This document shows positions 12,501-22,400 of a DNA stretch of 64,000 bases, one piece after another; the stretch's first letter is position 1; every line of letters begins with the position of its first letter. A program made the position numbers and the translations under genes. The notes under the pieces were generated by a model. That model did not search any database, was not told where the DNA came from, and worked only from the letters and a program-made list of their open reading frames with translations. The DNA is from Vibrio neptunius (lineage in GTDB: Bacteria > Pseudomonadota > Gammaproteobacteria > Enterobacterales > Vibrionaceae): contig CP079860.1 in assembly GCA_019339365.1 (NCBI GenBank), positions 1,488,001 to 1,552,000 of the forward strand, read 5' to 3'.

Positions 12501-14108
12501 TGGGAAGGTGACGGCAAAGCGAATGACGTTTGGAACGGAACGGCTGACATTAGCAGTGTCGATAACACGTTGGAATCCTTGCCACTGACTATTAAAGGAT
12601 ACCAAGACGAGTCAGGCAACCCAGGTGCGGAAAATACGGCTCACCAGTTTGCGTTGCAGCCAGTCGTGACCATAAGCGAGGTAACGGTCAACGCAGGAGC
12701 GGTGACGGTGAAAGGCAACGCCACGCATTCAAGCAACTCCGCGACGTTGAAGCTAACGTTTGAAGATGCGAGTAAAAACACAGTGACTCAAGATAAAGAC
12801 GTAAACTTGTCGGATGGCGCTTTTGAACAAACGGTGACGTTTGATGATCTATCGGGCTTAGCCAGTGGTTCAGTCGATGTCATCGCAGTGGTAACCAACA
12901 GTCAGAATACTTCAGGTGAAGGAACAACCTCCTTTACCTTAGACAAGCAAGCACCGACGTTGAAATCAGACAACCCAGTGAGCTTTGAGCGACTGGACTC
13001 AAGCAAGGTGAAAGTGACGGTAACCTTTTCAGAGAAGGTGACGCAACCTTCAGGCAGCCAACTGGGCGATCAGGCCATTAGCTGGGAAGGTGACGGCAAA
13101 GCGAATGACGTTTGGAACGGAACGGCTGACATTAGCAGTGTCGATAACACGTTGGAATCCTTGCCACTGACTATTAAAGGATACCAAGACAATTCAGGCA
13201 ACCCAGGTGCGGAGAACACGGACCACCAGTTTGCGTTGCAGCCAGTAGTGACCATAAGCGAGGTAACGGTGAGCGCAGGGGTGGTGACGGTGAAAGGCAA
13301 CGCCACGCATTCAAGCAACTCCGCGACGTTGAAGCTAACGTTTGAAGATGCGAGTAAAAACACAGTGACTCAAGATAAAAACGTAAACTTGTCGGATGGC
13401 GCTTTTGAACAAACGGTGACGTTTGATGATCTATCGGGCTTAGCCAGTGGTTCAGTCGATGTCATCGCAGTGGTAACCAACAGTCAGAATGCTTCAGGTG
13501 AAGGAACAACCTCCTTTACCTTAGACAAGCAAGCACCGACGTTGAAATCAGACAACCCAGTGAGCTTTGAGCGACTGGACTCAAGCAAGGTGAAAGTGAC
13601 GGTAACCTTTTCAGAGAAGGTGACGCAACCTTCAGGCAGCCAACTGGGCGATCAGGCCATTATCTGGGACGCAGCCAGCACGGCTAAAACAGTGTGGGTA
13701 GGTCAGGTCAATATTCGCAGCACTGATACGAAAGCGGAATCCTTGCCACTGAGTATCAAAGGTTTTGAAGACGCATCAGGCAACCCAGGTGCGGAGAACA
13801 CGGACCACCAGTTTGCGTTGCAGCCAGTAGTGACCATAAGCGAGGTAACGGTCAACGCAGGAGCGGTGACGGTGAAAGGCAGCGCGACGCATTCAAGCAA
13901 CTCCGCGACGTTGAAGCTAACGTTTAAAGATAACAATGGCGCCACAGCGACCCCAAATAAAGACGTAAACTTGTCGGATGGCGCTTTTGAACAAACGGTA
14001 ACGTTTGGTGAGCTATCGGGCTTAGCCAGTGGTTCAGTCGATGTCACCGCAGTGGTAACCAACAGTCAGAATGCTTCAGGCCAAGACACGTACAACACCA
14101 CACTCTAA
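3523..14108 (+). CDS. Giant Ig-like-repeat lipoprotein (frameshifted near 8497)
   Basis: Read as two frames, 3523-8514 and an open frame running through 8514 to 14108. The downstream frame is open well before any start and continues the same kind of sequence, so one gene has lost a base: GGG at 8497-8499 would be GGGG in the intact gene (Gln-Gly-Asp-Pro-Pro). Restored length is about 3528 residues. Residues 1-17 are a lipoprotein signal with the lipobox LVAC, then a Gly-rich linker. Next comes a carboxypeptidase-regulatory-like domain (GNVFDAPVSNANV), then many Ig/cadherin-like beta modules, recognisable by recurring D.qgP.i and A.D..GN motifs. The C-terminal part has four 194-residue repeats. 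There is no RTX, LPXTG or T9SS tail. Likely a cell-surface adhesin-like protein; function not established. The ribosome site before 3523 is poor. Confidence 0.85.
11775..14080 (+). repeat. Four tandem 582-bp repeats (194 aa) in the lipoprotein gene
   Basis: Units begin at 11775, 12357, 12939 and 13521, an exact 582-bp spacing that keeps the frame. Units 1-3 are nearly identical at DNA level. Unit 4 diverges in the middle (about 13666-13760) and again near 13925-13965, then returns to the consensus. The short lead-in (gtaaccaacagtcagaatgc) is also present just before unit 1. Each unit encodes two Ig-like modules. Recent amplification or gene conversion is implied; copy number may also be mis-assembled. 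Confidence 0.95.
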
Positions 14109-14185
14109 TCAGATATTTTTTAATCGACGGCTTAGATTGAAGTGATTAATCTAAGTAAATAAAAAAATAATCTAATATTTGAACT

Positions 14186-14215
14186 AAAACGCCAATTTTT
14201 TTGGCGTTTTTTTTT
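14186..14215 (+). terminator. Rho-independent terminator after lipoprotein gene
   Basis: Perfect 10-bp stem AAAACGCCAA / TTGGCGTTTT with a 5-base loop and a long T tract, 78 bp after the stop. Confidence 0.9.
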
Positions 14216-14344
14216 ATTTAATTTCCCCAGCTATGAACGAAATGAATATTAAAATAGTCTGATTGTTTAGTTGGTTGATCATTTGCCTACATAATGGCGG
14301 ATAATAGCCGTCAAAATGATGAAAATCATAAGAATTTCGCCACG

Positions 14345-14372
14345 TTGCATTGTTAGACTGACATTGTATAGT
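14345..14372 (+). promoter_or_regulatory. Candidate sigma-70 promoter for a small RNA
   Basis: TTGCAT, a 16-base spacer, then TATAGT. No coding frame starts downstream before the terminator at 14447, so the expected product is a short RNA. Confidence 0.4.
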
Positions 14373-14378
14373 AACGCT

Positions 14379-14477
14379 GCGCCTGAGGGTGCTATCCTGC
14401 ACAGGTGGTTAATTCTATCTGTTTAGTATCTATTATCTTGGTACATAGACGTGATATTAAATCACGTCTTTTTTTTA
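14379..14477 (+). ncRNA. Candidate small RNA, about 100 nt
   Basis: Bounded by the promoter-like pair just upstream and by an intrinsic terminator at 14447-14477 (GACGTGAT / ATCACGTC stem, T8 tract). The body contains no start codon with a ribosome site and matches no RNA family I recognise. The terminator is convincing; the promoter and transcript are inferred. Alternatively the hairpin is a leftover terminator of a lost gene. Confidence 0.4.
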
Positions 14478-14725
14478 TTTACTCTATTATTTTCCCTGTC
14501 GTATATTAATGGCTATAGTACGGTTTAACACTTTTATTAGTGTTTTTCATACTATGGGCGTTGCCGTTGTGTATTATTCTTTTCTTTGTCACACCATAGT
14601 CGAGTTTGTTTCACAAACTGGATGTGACATGTTTTCGCGAGTGAATGGGTTGGACGAGCGACAGACCACGATCGTGTTTGTCTCTATACTTTGCGCACCC
14701 CTAGCCGACGAGTGACAAAATACAA
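14478..14725. other. Intergenic, nothing recognised
   Basis: A 68-codon frame at 14509-14715 lacks a ribosome site and resembles nothing known. The stretch ends at the junction where homology to the co-effector gene begins. Confidence 0.4.
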
Positions 14726-14833
14726 GGCTTTGCTGAACCTGAGCTAAGCCCGACACCGGATCAGATGCCCAAGCCGTTAAGCCGCGAAGATAAGCAGCGC
14801 TTTGAGTCGTTAATCATGGATTGGTCGTTTTAA
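14726..14833 (+). pseudogene. 3' remnant of a MIX-type co-effector gene (module A)
   Basis: The 35-codon tail from GFAEPEL to the stop is almost identical to the last 108 bases of the co-effector gene at 16474-18128 (18021-18128). Everything upstream has been lost and replaced by unrelated sequence. It sits at the same 23-bp distance from a propeller-like gene as in module B. This is a clear deletion or recombination scar. Confidence 0.9.
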
Positions 14834-14856
14834 CTGAATAATAAAGTGAAACACAA

Positions 14857-16121
14857 ATGAATAAGAAACTCCTACTTGGGCTGGGTGTCGCCGCCGCGTT
14901 GGTCGCTGGCGTCAGTTACTATGTCACTAAGCCCTATTTTGAAGAGAAAGCTCGCATAGAGCTGCTCGCTGATCAGTTAGAATCTCGCAATAAAAGTCGA
15001 TATCCTAACGGAGTGCGTTGGCGTTACAGCTACGATTTTGATATTCCAGATAACCCTACAGTGGCCGACTGGAATACCGAGCAGCTCAAATTACCTCAGG
15101 TGTTGTTTACCGTCACTAACCCAGAAGACGAAACCAAGGTCAGCTATTGGGCGCTGAGTATTGATGGCACCAACCCTCAATTATTGATCCCTGAAGGGGT
15201 TCTGCCACCACCACCATTCAGAAGTACCACTGATTACAGCAAATATATGTCGCGCTCGCCTAATGGGCGTTATCTGGTGATTCCACAAAAAGGCGGCACC
15301 ATCTTATATGACCTCGCCAATGGCGAAAAACTCGATTGGGTGAGGTGGCAACCAGTCCTCATGTATTTATGTGGGATGTGGACAGCACTCAGGTGGTGGT
15401 CAAAAAACGAGACGAACTCTTGTTGGTGAAATTGGACACCAAAGCGGTGCTTAAGTTTGAAGAAATTAATGGCCCATTAGCAAGACGAGCGGTAGTGTTT
15501 GGCAGCACGTACATGAGCCAGTCAGAGCAAATGATTTATATAAGTTTTGACCGCCTTATGGCGGGAGGCAATTTTTATTGCGGCGAGTCTGAGGAGTATA
15601 TTGCAACCTTTGGCGACCATGGGGTGCCTAATTGTGGCAATACCTTGGTGTTTGATGCCAAAACACTGCAATTGGTCGACCGCGGCGATTTTACGCCCAA
15701 TGCCTACTACTGTAATGTCAGGGACAGCAAGTTCTCCGATGGCTTTTACTGCGCCGGTGCTGGCGAGGGCAAAGTCTTTCGCCTCGGAAGGCCCTCCCAA
15801 CAAGTTGGCCAACACCCAGCAAACGCCACCTTACTGGCGTTAAATGGTGGTGATATCTGGTTGACAGCGCTACATCAAAGAAATATTTCACGCGTGTTAA
15901 ACCAGCCGACTGAAAATAGCCCGACCAAAGAGATGTTCTACACATATGGTGGTTTGCATAATGGTGAGCGAGCAAAAGTGTCAGCGTTTGGCTTTGGTTT
16001 TAGCCGCTATGTGATTGAACATAAAGACAGTGATAGTTGGAGTGAATCTTTGTACCCATTACCGACTTATGACGATCTCGAAAAAGCCAAAGCCGTATTA
16101 CAGCAACGCAACCAGCGCTAA
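14857..16121 (+). pseudogene. Propeller-like membrane-anchored protein, module A (frameshifted)
   Basis: Close paralogue of the intact gene at 18152-19423, starting identically (MNKKLLLGLG). The frame breaks at 15326-15330, where the run is A5; the paralogue has A6 at the matching site. Two pieces result (14857-15429 and the frame ending at 16121), together about 421 residues when repaired. N-terminal membrane anchor (about residues 5-22), then a domain with SPNGRYL-type strands resembling TolB/WD-like propellers, and the same conserved cysteines as the paralogue. The effector gene that should follow is absent. The lesion may be a sequence error or a real inactivation. Confidence 0.85.
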
Positions 16122-16473
16122 CACAGCGGTTGCGTTGCCATCGCCTTGCGGAGTAACACAACTGAGGGTATCACCTCGCCATGGGCCTATCGCACTGGTA
16201 ACCATTTCGCTGGCGGTGAGTGGCACCATTAACCCCGTATTGTTTTGCTGAGGCGCTTTTGCCACCTAATAGATCACTCAGAGCCTAGTTAAAATAACTT
16301 TATTGCTAGTGATTTTACCTATTTTACTGTTCTATATGACTTTTTTGCTTTTGCCGGGTTGCTATTGTCTTGCCAAGTGATTACGATGCAAGTTACCAAA
16401 TCGTTAAGTAAACCTCCGGGTTTATCCGTTACCGCAATCAAAACACATTAATGATGGTTGTGGAGAACTCAAA
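16122..16473. other. 352-bp intergenic region between modules A and B
   Basis: It lies where the module A effector gene would start, but no effector sequence is recognisable. A possible sigma-70 promoter (TTGCTA, 16-base spacer, TACTGT, 16303-16330) could serve module B. A 57-codon minus-strand frame (about 16095-16266) has no ribosome site. The ribosome site GGAG for the next gene ends the region. Confidence 0.4.
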
Positions 16474-18128
16474 ATGTTATTAGTTTGCAAATTTGTCCCA
16501 GGGAACACGGCTTCTCGGGAAATGCTAGACTACTTACTCTCGCCAGATGAATGCATCGGGGAGCTTTCGCGTGCGCACAATCCTAAGGATTTGCTCGCAG
16601 CGCTACCTAAGCCTTTATCTGACTCTATTCCCGATTCGGCGAAAAAAAGCAACTACAGCTTACTGTCGAGCATTAAACAGTCCCTCGAACGAGGTGATTG
16701 GTTGGCGCTATCTACTTTTAGGCGGCAATATCCACTCTCAGAAGCGGACCTGATCCGTTACCCTTTACTCAAAAAGCGGGTTGAGCGGTTGGCCGCCCAG
16801 CCAGCGAAGAAATTCCTTAAAGCCAACTATGATGCGGTAAGAGACGACGTCTATTTGGCGCCAAACATCAGTTATACACCGGTTGAACCTTCTCCAGACA
16901 AAAAGATAGTGGTCGAGTTTGCTGGCCAGTGGCGGTCTTACGCTGCCCGTCTTCTATTGACGAAGACCGAATGTCAGTCTGAAACCACCGCCAGTCCGCA
17001 GAAAGACAGCAGTAAAAGTCATCGCAGCGTGTCGGTGTTTAAAGATCTCGAAGATGAGCCTCGCAACCTGTATTTGTCGATACCTATGAGTGGCTTACCT
17101 ATGCCTCTTAAGCTGTTACTGGCCAAAAATGTCGAGCCTGTAGATGGTAGCCTCGATAAACCAGAGTGGGATAACGTCTTAGTGCCCGTCCGGCCGCTGG
17201 CTTATCTCGATGGCAGCAAAAATAAAGACAAAGCGTCTGAATTACGCGGCGGTTACCTTTACGTGTTCTGGAAAGGCAAGTTGTGGCGTGAAATGGCAAT
17301 CACCGACAAAGGCTACTATCAGGATATCGACGTCGAGTATTACCGCGCCTTGTATAAACAAGAACAGGCGAAAAAGCAGCCGAAAGCGATTCATCGTGAA
17401 GCGGAAGGGTTTCCGCTGCCGCAGTTTTGGGTGCCTTACAAGCTTTTGGGTGAAGTGCAACAAGGGGAAAATGGCGTCAAAGTGTTATTTTCGCCCAAAC
17501 AGAAGCGCTTCAATCAGATAGAGGCATTAGAATCTGATCCTGAATTGCTCGACAAATCCAGCACCCCCTTGATGAGCTCGCGAGTTACAGTGCAGAGCAG
17601 GCGTTTTCGGTGCAGGAGAACACCTCCGACGTTGATAACGCCACAGTCCATGCCGTTGGCGAAGACGATATGCCATGGCTGAGTGATCAACAACTGCTAG
17701 TGCGCAGCTTCGACAAGAGTAATACCGTGATTGCCTATGTCGATGGTAAAAACGATGGGTTGATGTTTAGAGTTGACGTTGGAACTTCCGGTACTACGGC
17801 GCTGAACACGCTCTATATTGTCGACCATAACAGTGACTATAAAGATGCGTTTGAACTGGAACTGTTTCATGGCCCGGATCATGACTGGCAGCAAGCCCTG
17901 TTAAGCGGCTTGCCGCGAGAAGGTGTCTTTACCATTTCGCTGGTTTGTGACCAAGACCCCGACAGCCGACATATCTTGTTTGATCAAGTGGCTTATCAAG
18001 ATTTGTTTGCACAACCACGAGGCTTTGCTGAACCTGAGCTAAGCCCTACACCGGACCAGATGCCCAAGCCGTTAAGCCGCGAAGATAAGCAGCGCTTTGA
18101 GTCGTTAATCATGGATTGGTCGTTTTAA
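16474..18128 (+). CDS. MIX/VasX_N-like T6SS co-effector, module B (frameshifted near 17564)
   Basis: Two overlapping frames, 16474-17682 and one ending at 18128, join into about 551 residues if the C5 run at 17564-17568 were C6 (Thr-Pro-Leu-Asp-Glu-Leu). After the shift point the upstream frame turns into Arg-rich nonsense, and the downstream frame is open before its first start codon (GTG 17610). Around residues 256-264 LRGGYLYVF matches the MIX core hRxGhhYhh, preceded by PVRPLAYLD and followed by LWRE. MIX and the related VasX N-terminal region mark T6SS effectors or their carriers. The C-terminus is a beta-rich domain, a Pro-rich linker and a short helix, with no catalytic motif seen. Start: GGAG 8 bases upstream. 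It is followed 23 bp later by the propeller-like gene. Inferred role: carrier for the large protein at 19410. Confidence 0.8.
17172..17752 (+). repeat. 581-bp segment duplicated at 24342-24922
   Basis: Nearly identical to the segment 7170 bp downstream; I count about three differences. It covers the MIX motif and ends inside the co-effector just after the codons for VDGKN, where the two C-terminal domains diverge. Confidence 0.95.
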
Positions 18129-18151
18129 CTGAATAATAAAGTGAAACACAA

Positions 18152-19423
18152 ATGAATAAGAAACTCCTACTTGGGCTGGGTGTCGCCGCCGCGTTGGTCG
18201 CTGGCGTCAGTTATTTCGCCACTAAGCCCTATTTTGCCGAACAAGCTCGCATAGAGCTGCTCGCTGACCAGTTAGAATCTCGAAATAAAACTCGATATGC
18301 TGGCGGAGTACGTTGGCGTTACCGTTACGATTTTGATATTCCAGATAACCCCACAGTGGCCGACTGGAATACCGAGCAACTCAAATTACCTCAGGTGTTG
18401 TTTACCGTTACTAACCCAGAAGATGAAACCAAGGTCAGCTATTGGGCGCTGAGTATTGATGGTACTAACCCTCAGTTATTGATCCCTGATGGGGTTCTGC
18501 CACCACCGCCATTCAGAAGTACCACTGATTACAGCAAATATATGTCGCGCTCGCCCAATGGGCGTTATCTGGTGATTCCACAAAAAGGCGGCACCATCTT
18601 GTATGACCTTGCCAATGGCGAAAAAACTCGATTGGGTGAGGTGGCAACCAGTCCTCATGTATTTATGTGGGATGTGGACAGTACTCAAGTGGTGGTCAAA
18701 AAACGAGACGAACTCTTGTTGGTGAAATTGGACACCAAAGCGGTGCTTAAGTTTGAAGAAGTAAATGGCCCATTAGCAAGACGAGCGGTAGTGTTTGGCA
18801 GCACTTACATGAGCCAGTCAGAGCAAATGATTTATATAAGTTTTGACCGTGATATGGCGGGAGGCAGTTTTTATTGCGGCGAGTCTGAGGAGTATATTGC
18901 AACCTTTGGCGACCATGGAGTGCCTAATTGTGGCAATACCTTTGTGTTTGATGCCAAAACACTGCAACTGGTCGACCGCGGCGATTTCAGCCCAAATGCT
19001 TTTGACTGCCATGTTGGGGACAGCAAGTTCTCCGATGGCTTTTACTGCTCGGGTCATGGGCAGGGGCAAGTGTATCGTGTTGGCAGGCCCTCCCAGCAAG
19101 CTGGCCAACACCTAACAAATGCCACCCTACTGGCGTTAAACGGCGGTGATATCTGGATGACTTCGATGAAACAGAGGAATATTTCACGCGTGTTAGCACA
19201 GCCAAGTGAAAACAGCCCGACTAAAGAGATGCTCTATACATTTCGTGGTTTGCAAGATGGTGAGCGAGCAGAAATGTCGGCGTTTGGCTTTGGTTTTAGC
19301 CGCTATGTGATTGAACATAAAGACAGTGATAGTTGGAGTGAATCCCTATACCCACTACCGACTTATGATGATCTCGAAAAAGCCAAGTTGGTTTTACAGG
19401 AGCGTAATCATGGCGATCGCTAA
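18152..19423 (+). CDS. Membrane-anchored propeller-like Cys-rich protein, module B
   Basis: Intact 423-residue protein. Residues 5-22 form an uncleaved signal anchor (LLLGLGVAAALVAGVSYF), placing the rest in the periplasm. The body is beta-rich with SPNGRYL and similar motifs typical of TolB/WD-like propeller blades. Two cysteine-containing segments (FYCGESEE...NCGN and FDCHVGD...FYCSG) suggest disulfides. It lies between the co-effector and the effector and overlaps the effector start by 14 bases, implying coupled translation. No known family is recognised. Its periplasmic anchoring and one-to-one pairing with effectors would suit an immunity protein, but a position before the effector is unusual, so an accessory role is equally possible. 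A frameshifted paralogue precedes it at 14857 and a divergent one follows at 25313. Confidence 0.75.
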   Translation: MNKKLLLGLGVAAALVAGVSYFATKPYFAEQARIELLADQLESRNKTRYAGGVRWRYRYDFDIPDNPTVADWNTEQLKLPQVLFTVTNPEDETKVSYWALSIDGTNPQLLIPDGVLPPPPFRSTTDYSKYMSRSPNGRYLVIPQKGGTILYDLANGEKTRLGEVATSPHVFMWDVDSTQVVVKKRDELLLVKLDTKAVLKFEEVNGPLARRAVVFGSTYMSQSEQMIYISFDRDMAGGSFYCGESEEYIATFGDHGVPNCGNTFVFDAKTLQLVDRGDFSPNAFDCHVGDSKFSDGFYCSGHGQGQVYRVGRPSQQAGQHLTNATLLALNGGDIWMTSMKQRNISRVLAQPSENSPTKEMLYTFRGLQDGERAEMSAFGFGFSRYVIEHKDSDSWSESLYPLPTYDDLEKAKLVLQERNHGDR

Positions 19424-22400
19424 AATCGAAAATAAAGCTCTTTATCTAATGGGGCAGTTGGTCGGGCCAAATGGAAAGGTGATTGATGGTAACGGTCTCT
19501 ATCCATTACCCGGTTTTACCTTTGCATTACCAGAGCGGGTTGCCGCCGAAGTGGCGGATGAGAGTCGCAGTACTAACAGCGCCCCGCTGTACTTTAGTGA
19601 TTCGGCCGGGCGACTGCAAAGTTGGAACAGTGAAATTCGTTCCGTTGAGCAACTTGGTATAGGCAAGCAACAGAAGGGGGAACCGCATTCTCTTTCCTCT
19701 TCGCCGTTAACAGTCTTGCCTAATACCTCTAAGCTGAAACCGGTTTTTATTCCCCCTTACTTAATTCCTGCTGCGGTGATGTCGCAAGAGGAAGACTGGA
19801 CAACTAAGCTGGTCTCGTACGCAAAAAATATTCAGGATGCGCGCGTAGCAAATGGTGCGCCGAATGAAATAGACATTTCTACCGTTTCAAATGAGGTGAT
19901 CACTAAGGATATTAACAGCGAAAAACCGCTGCGGCGTTTTTTAGACCCTGATTTGGCGGCATTTTTTATTCAAAGCGCGGAAAAGGCCGAACAGGAACTC
20001 GGGCTTAACGCTGGTGCCTATAGCACTCTTTACCAGCAGCTCTACAGTGGTCACTACCAACATGACTTTCACTATTTGCGTATTCCGCAAGTGTGGACAA
20101 TCAACTTGTTTTTCTCCGCGGAGTATTTTGAAGGCACGGAAGTGACGCTATCAGGCCAGCCGGAAAATTTAATTATCCAAGGCGATGTAACTGACAAAAA
20201 AGATAGCATTGTTAGCAGAGTGCGGCCTGTTACCTACTTTGATATTGCCAATCAAACCGATGATGCGGCTCAAGCCGAACAAGTGACCCAATATGTGGCG
20301 ACATTTTGGATCATAGGCGGGCATCTCGACTCTGACGAGCAGATTAAACAGTTAATACGCTTTGATATCAACTTAGACAGTATTAAAGATTATTGGAGTG
20401 ATGACGAGCAATCGGCGAGTAGAGCGTTAGATTCCGTTAGCAAACTACGCATTCCTAATAACCAATACTCGATTTCTGAGCAAGTATTGCACCTGCCAAT
20501 ATTCTCGATTGCTGGGCGCAGTGTACTGGTCTCCGGCGACCCTATCTGTGTTGAGGAGGCACTGTTTCAACATGCACCAAGCCTGTTTAGCGACTGGGTC
20601 GATTGGAGCAAAAACCAGCCCCATACTGGTGACAACAAGGTTGACTCCGTTAGCCAACCTTCACTGGATATTCTGAATACCCTTGGTACCTATAAAGGCT
20701 TGCTAGAGGCGTCGGCCTCTGGGGTGATGGACCCATTCAGTATGACCACGGTGCATAAAGCCTTTAGTGCTGCTCTGGGTGAAGCCCAAGCGGGCGACCT
20801 GTTGGAAGTCGTCAAGCTGGCGGTGGGTATTGATGCCAGCGCGCGGGATTTCTTAGACTTTGCCGGACGACTGCCAGCGCCAACGCAAGAGCGGATTCCG
20901 ATGGTCATGAAGGTTGTCCAGAAACTCAACTGGAGTGGGGTGATCGCCTCAAACGTACCTGACGCGTTTACTATTCCGCCAGCTTTGGAGCATTTTTGGC
21001 ACAAGGTCGATGACAAGATACTGACACCGTTAAAGCCTTTTGCAAAAGTGATTGAGGTTGGTTTAGACAAACCCTTTGGTTACGCTGAGCTTGTTTCATC
21101 AGGGCTCAGTGTCTATAACGGTGTCCAAGACGCGCAAAAGGCGTTTGCTGACTACAATAGCAAGTCAATCGAGTACAGCCAGAAGACACAATCTGTCGTG
21201 TCAACGATTGCCCTGAGTGAAGAAACAGAACAGCAACGGCTGCTTGAAGCCGAAGAAGCGCATAAAAAAGCCCTTTTGAATGCCTTTTCTGACCATGCCA
21301 ATCAGCATAAAGTGCTGCTTAATGGTAAGCCAATTGCTCAAAAACAAGCGGCCAAACCCGGTGAGGCGAGTTACTTAACCCTGCTGTTTGAGTTTGATAG
21401 TGCTGAAGACCGATTATCGCCATCGGACACGCAATTAGTGAGTAAAGTGGCTGATTATCTGCGCAACACGACGTCTGAAATGGTGCTCGAGATTAACGGC
21501 TTTACGTGTGATGTTGGTACGCTGGAATACAACTTAGTGTTGTCTGAAAAGCGTGCCTCAGCCCTTAAATCGGCTATTTTAAGCCGTTTAGCGGCGGATG
21601 CAGCAAAATGGGAGCCCCGTTTACTGGTGGTTGGCCGCGGGGTTGCCCCGAATAACGACAAGAGCCAGCGTCGTGCCAGCAGACGTGCAGAAATGCGCTT
21701 TTTCCTCAATTCTGCCTTTGATTATCCTCCTTGTCGCAGCTGGTTACTGGGGCTAGAGAAAAGTCGTCAGGTGTCCGTGTCGGCAGAAATGAAAGTACAA
21801 GATGAAGTGTGGAACTTCGCCGGTCAAGCCTTTGATATCGCGCTTGGTATAGCCGCTCCTGTTTTGGGGCCGTCTGCTGCTATCGCATACAGTTTGTATT
21901 GGGCAGGCGGTGTGCTCCTTTCTGCTTACCAAGGGGTAGATCAGATCCTCAAAGAGGACATCATCAAATACAAGGAAGCGCAAAAGCAGTATTCAGAATT
22001 AGACGTTATCGGCCAGGCATTATTGCTGAAAGATGATGTTGCTTTTAATGAGTTAAGTGTATTGAGTAAGGCGTACATTAAACGCGCCATTGCGCTTAAT
22101 GGTTTGGTACGTTTACTGCTCTTGGAAGCCTCAAACCCGGAAGAGGCAAGTAAAGTTATCGCTGGCAGTGATACGACAAGTACCGCTTACGCCAATACCT
22201 CTAGCAAGTCCCAACAGCTTGATATCCCAGGTTATATTCGAACCTATCTTCTCAGCGATGACTGGGATATCGGTGGTACATGGTTGCCTTCGTTTCATTT
22301 AGATGAGGCTTGGTTGGAAACAAAGGATGACGTTGGCAGTGCGGATAACAGCATCAAAAGTTATCTTGCCTCGACAAGCTATTTTGTTTACAAAGCAAAG

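Noticed and set aside
11906..14062. Repeated minus-strand ORFs of about 97 codons inside the lipoprotein
   Set aside because: They recur because the plus-strand repeats recur, and have no ribosome sites; shadows of the real gene.
11775..14080. CRISPR-like or mobile array
   Set aside because: The 582-bp units are coding, in frame and adjacent with no spacers; they are protein repeats.
14509..14715. 68-codon plus-strand ORF
   Set aside because: No ribosome site, unusual composition, no recognisable family; kept as non-coding.
16095..16266. 57-codon minus-strand frame resembling a PAAR start
   Set aside because: No ribosome site, overlaps the end of the propeller gene, and lacks the PAAR motif spacing.
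19311..19409. Upstream start of the large effector
   Set aside because: It lies inside the preceding gene; the ATG at 19410 has AGGAG and matches the start of the module C remnant.
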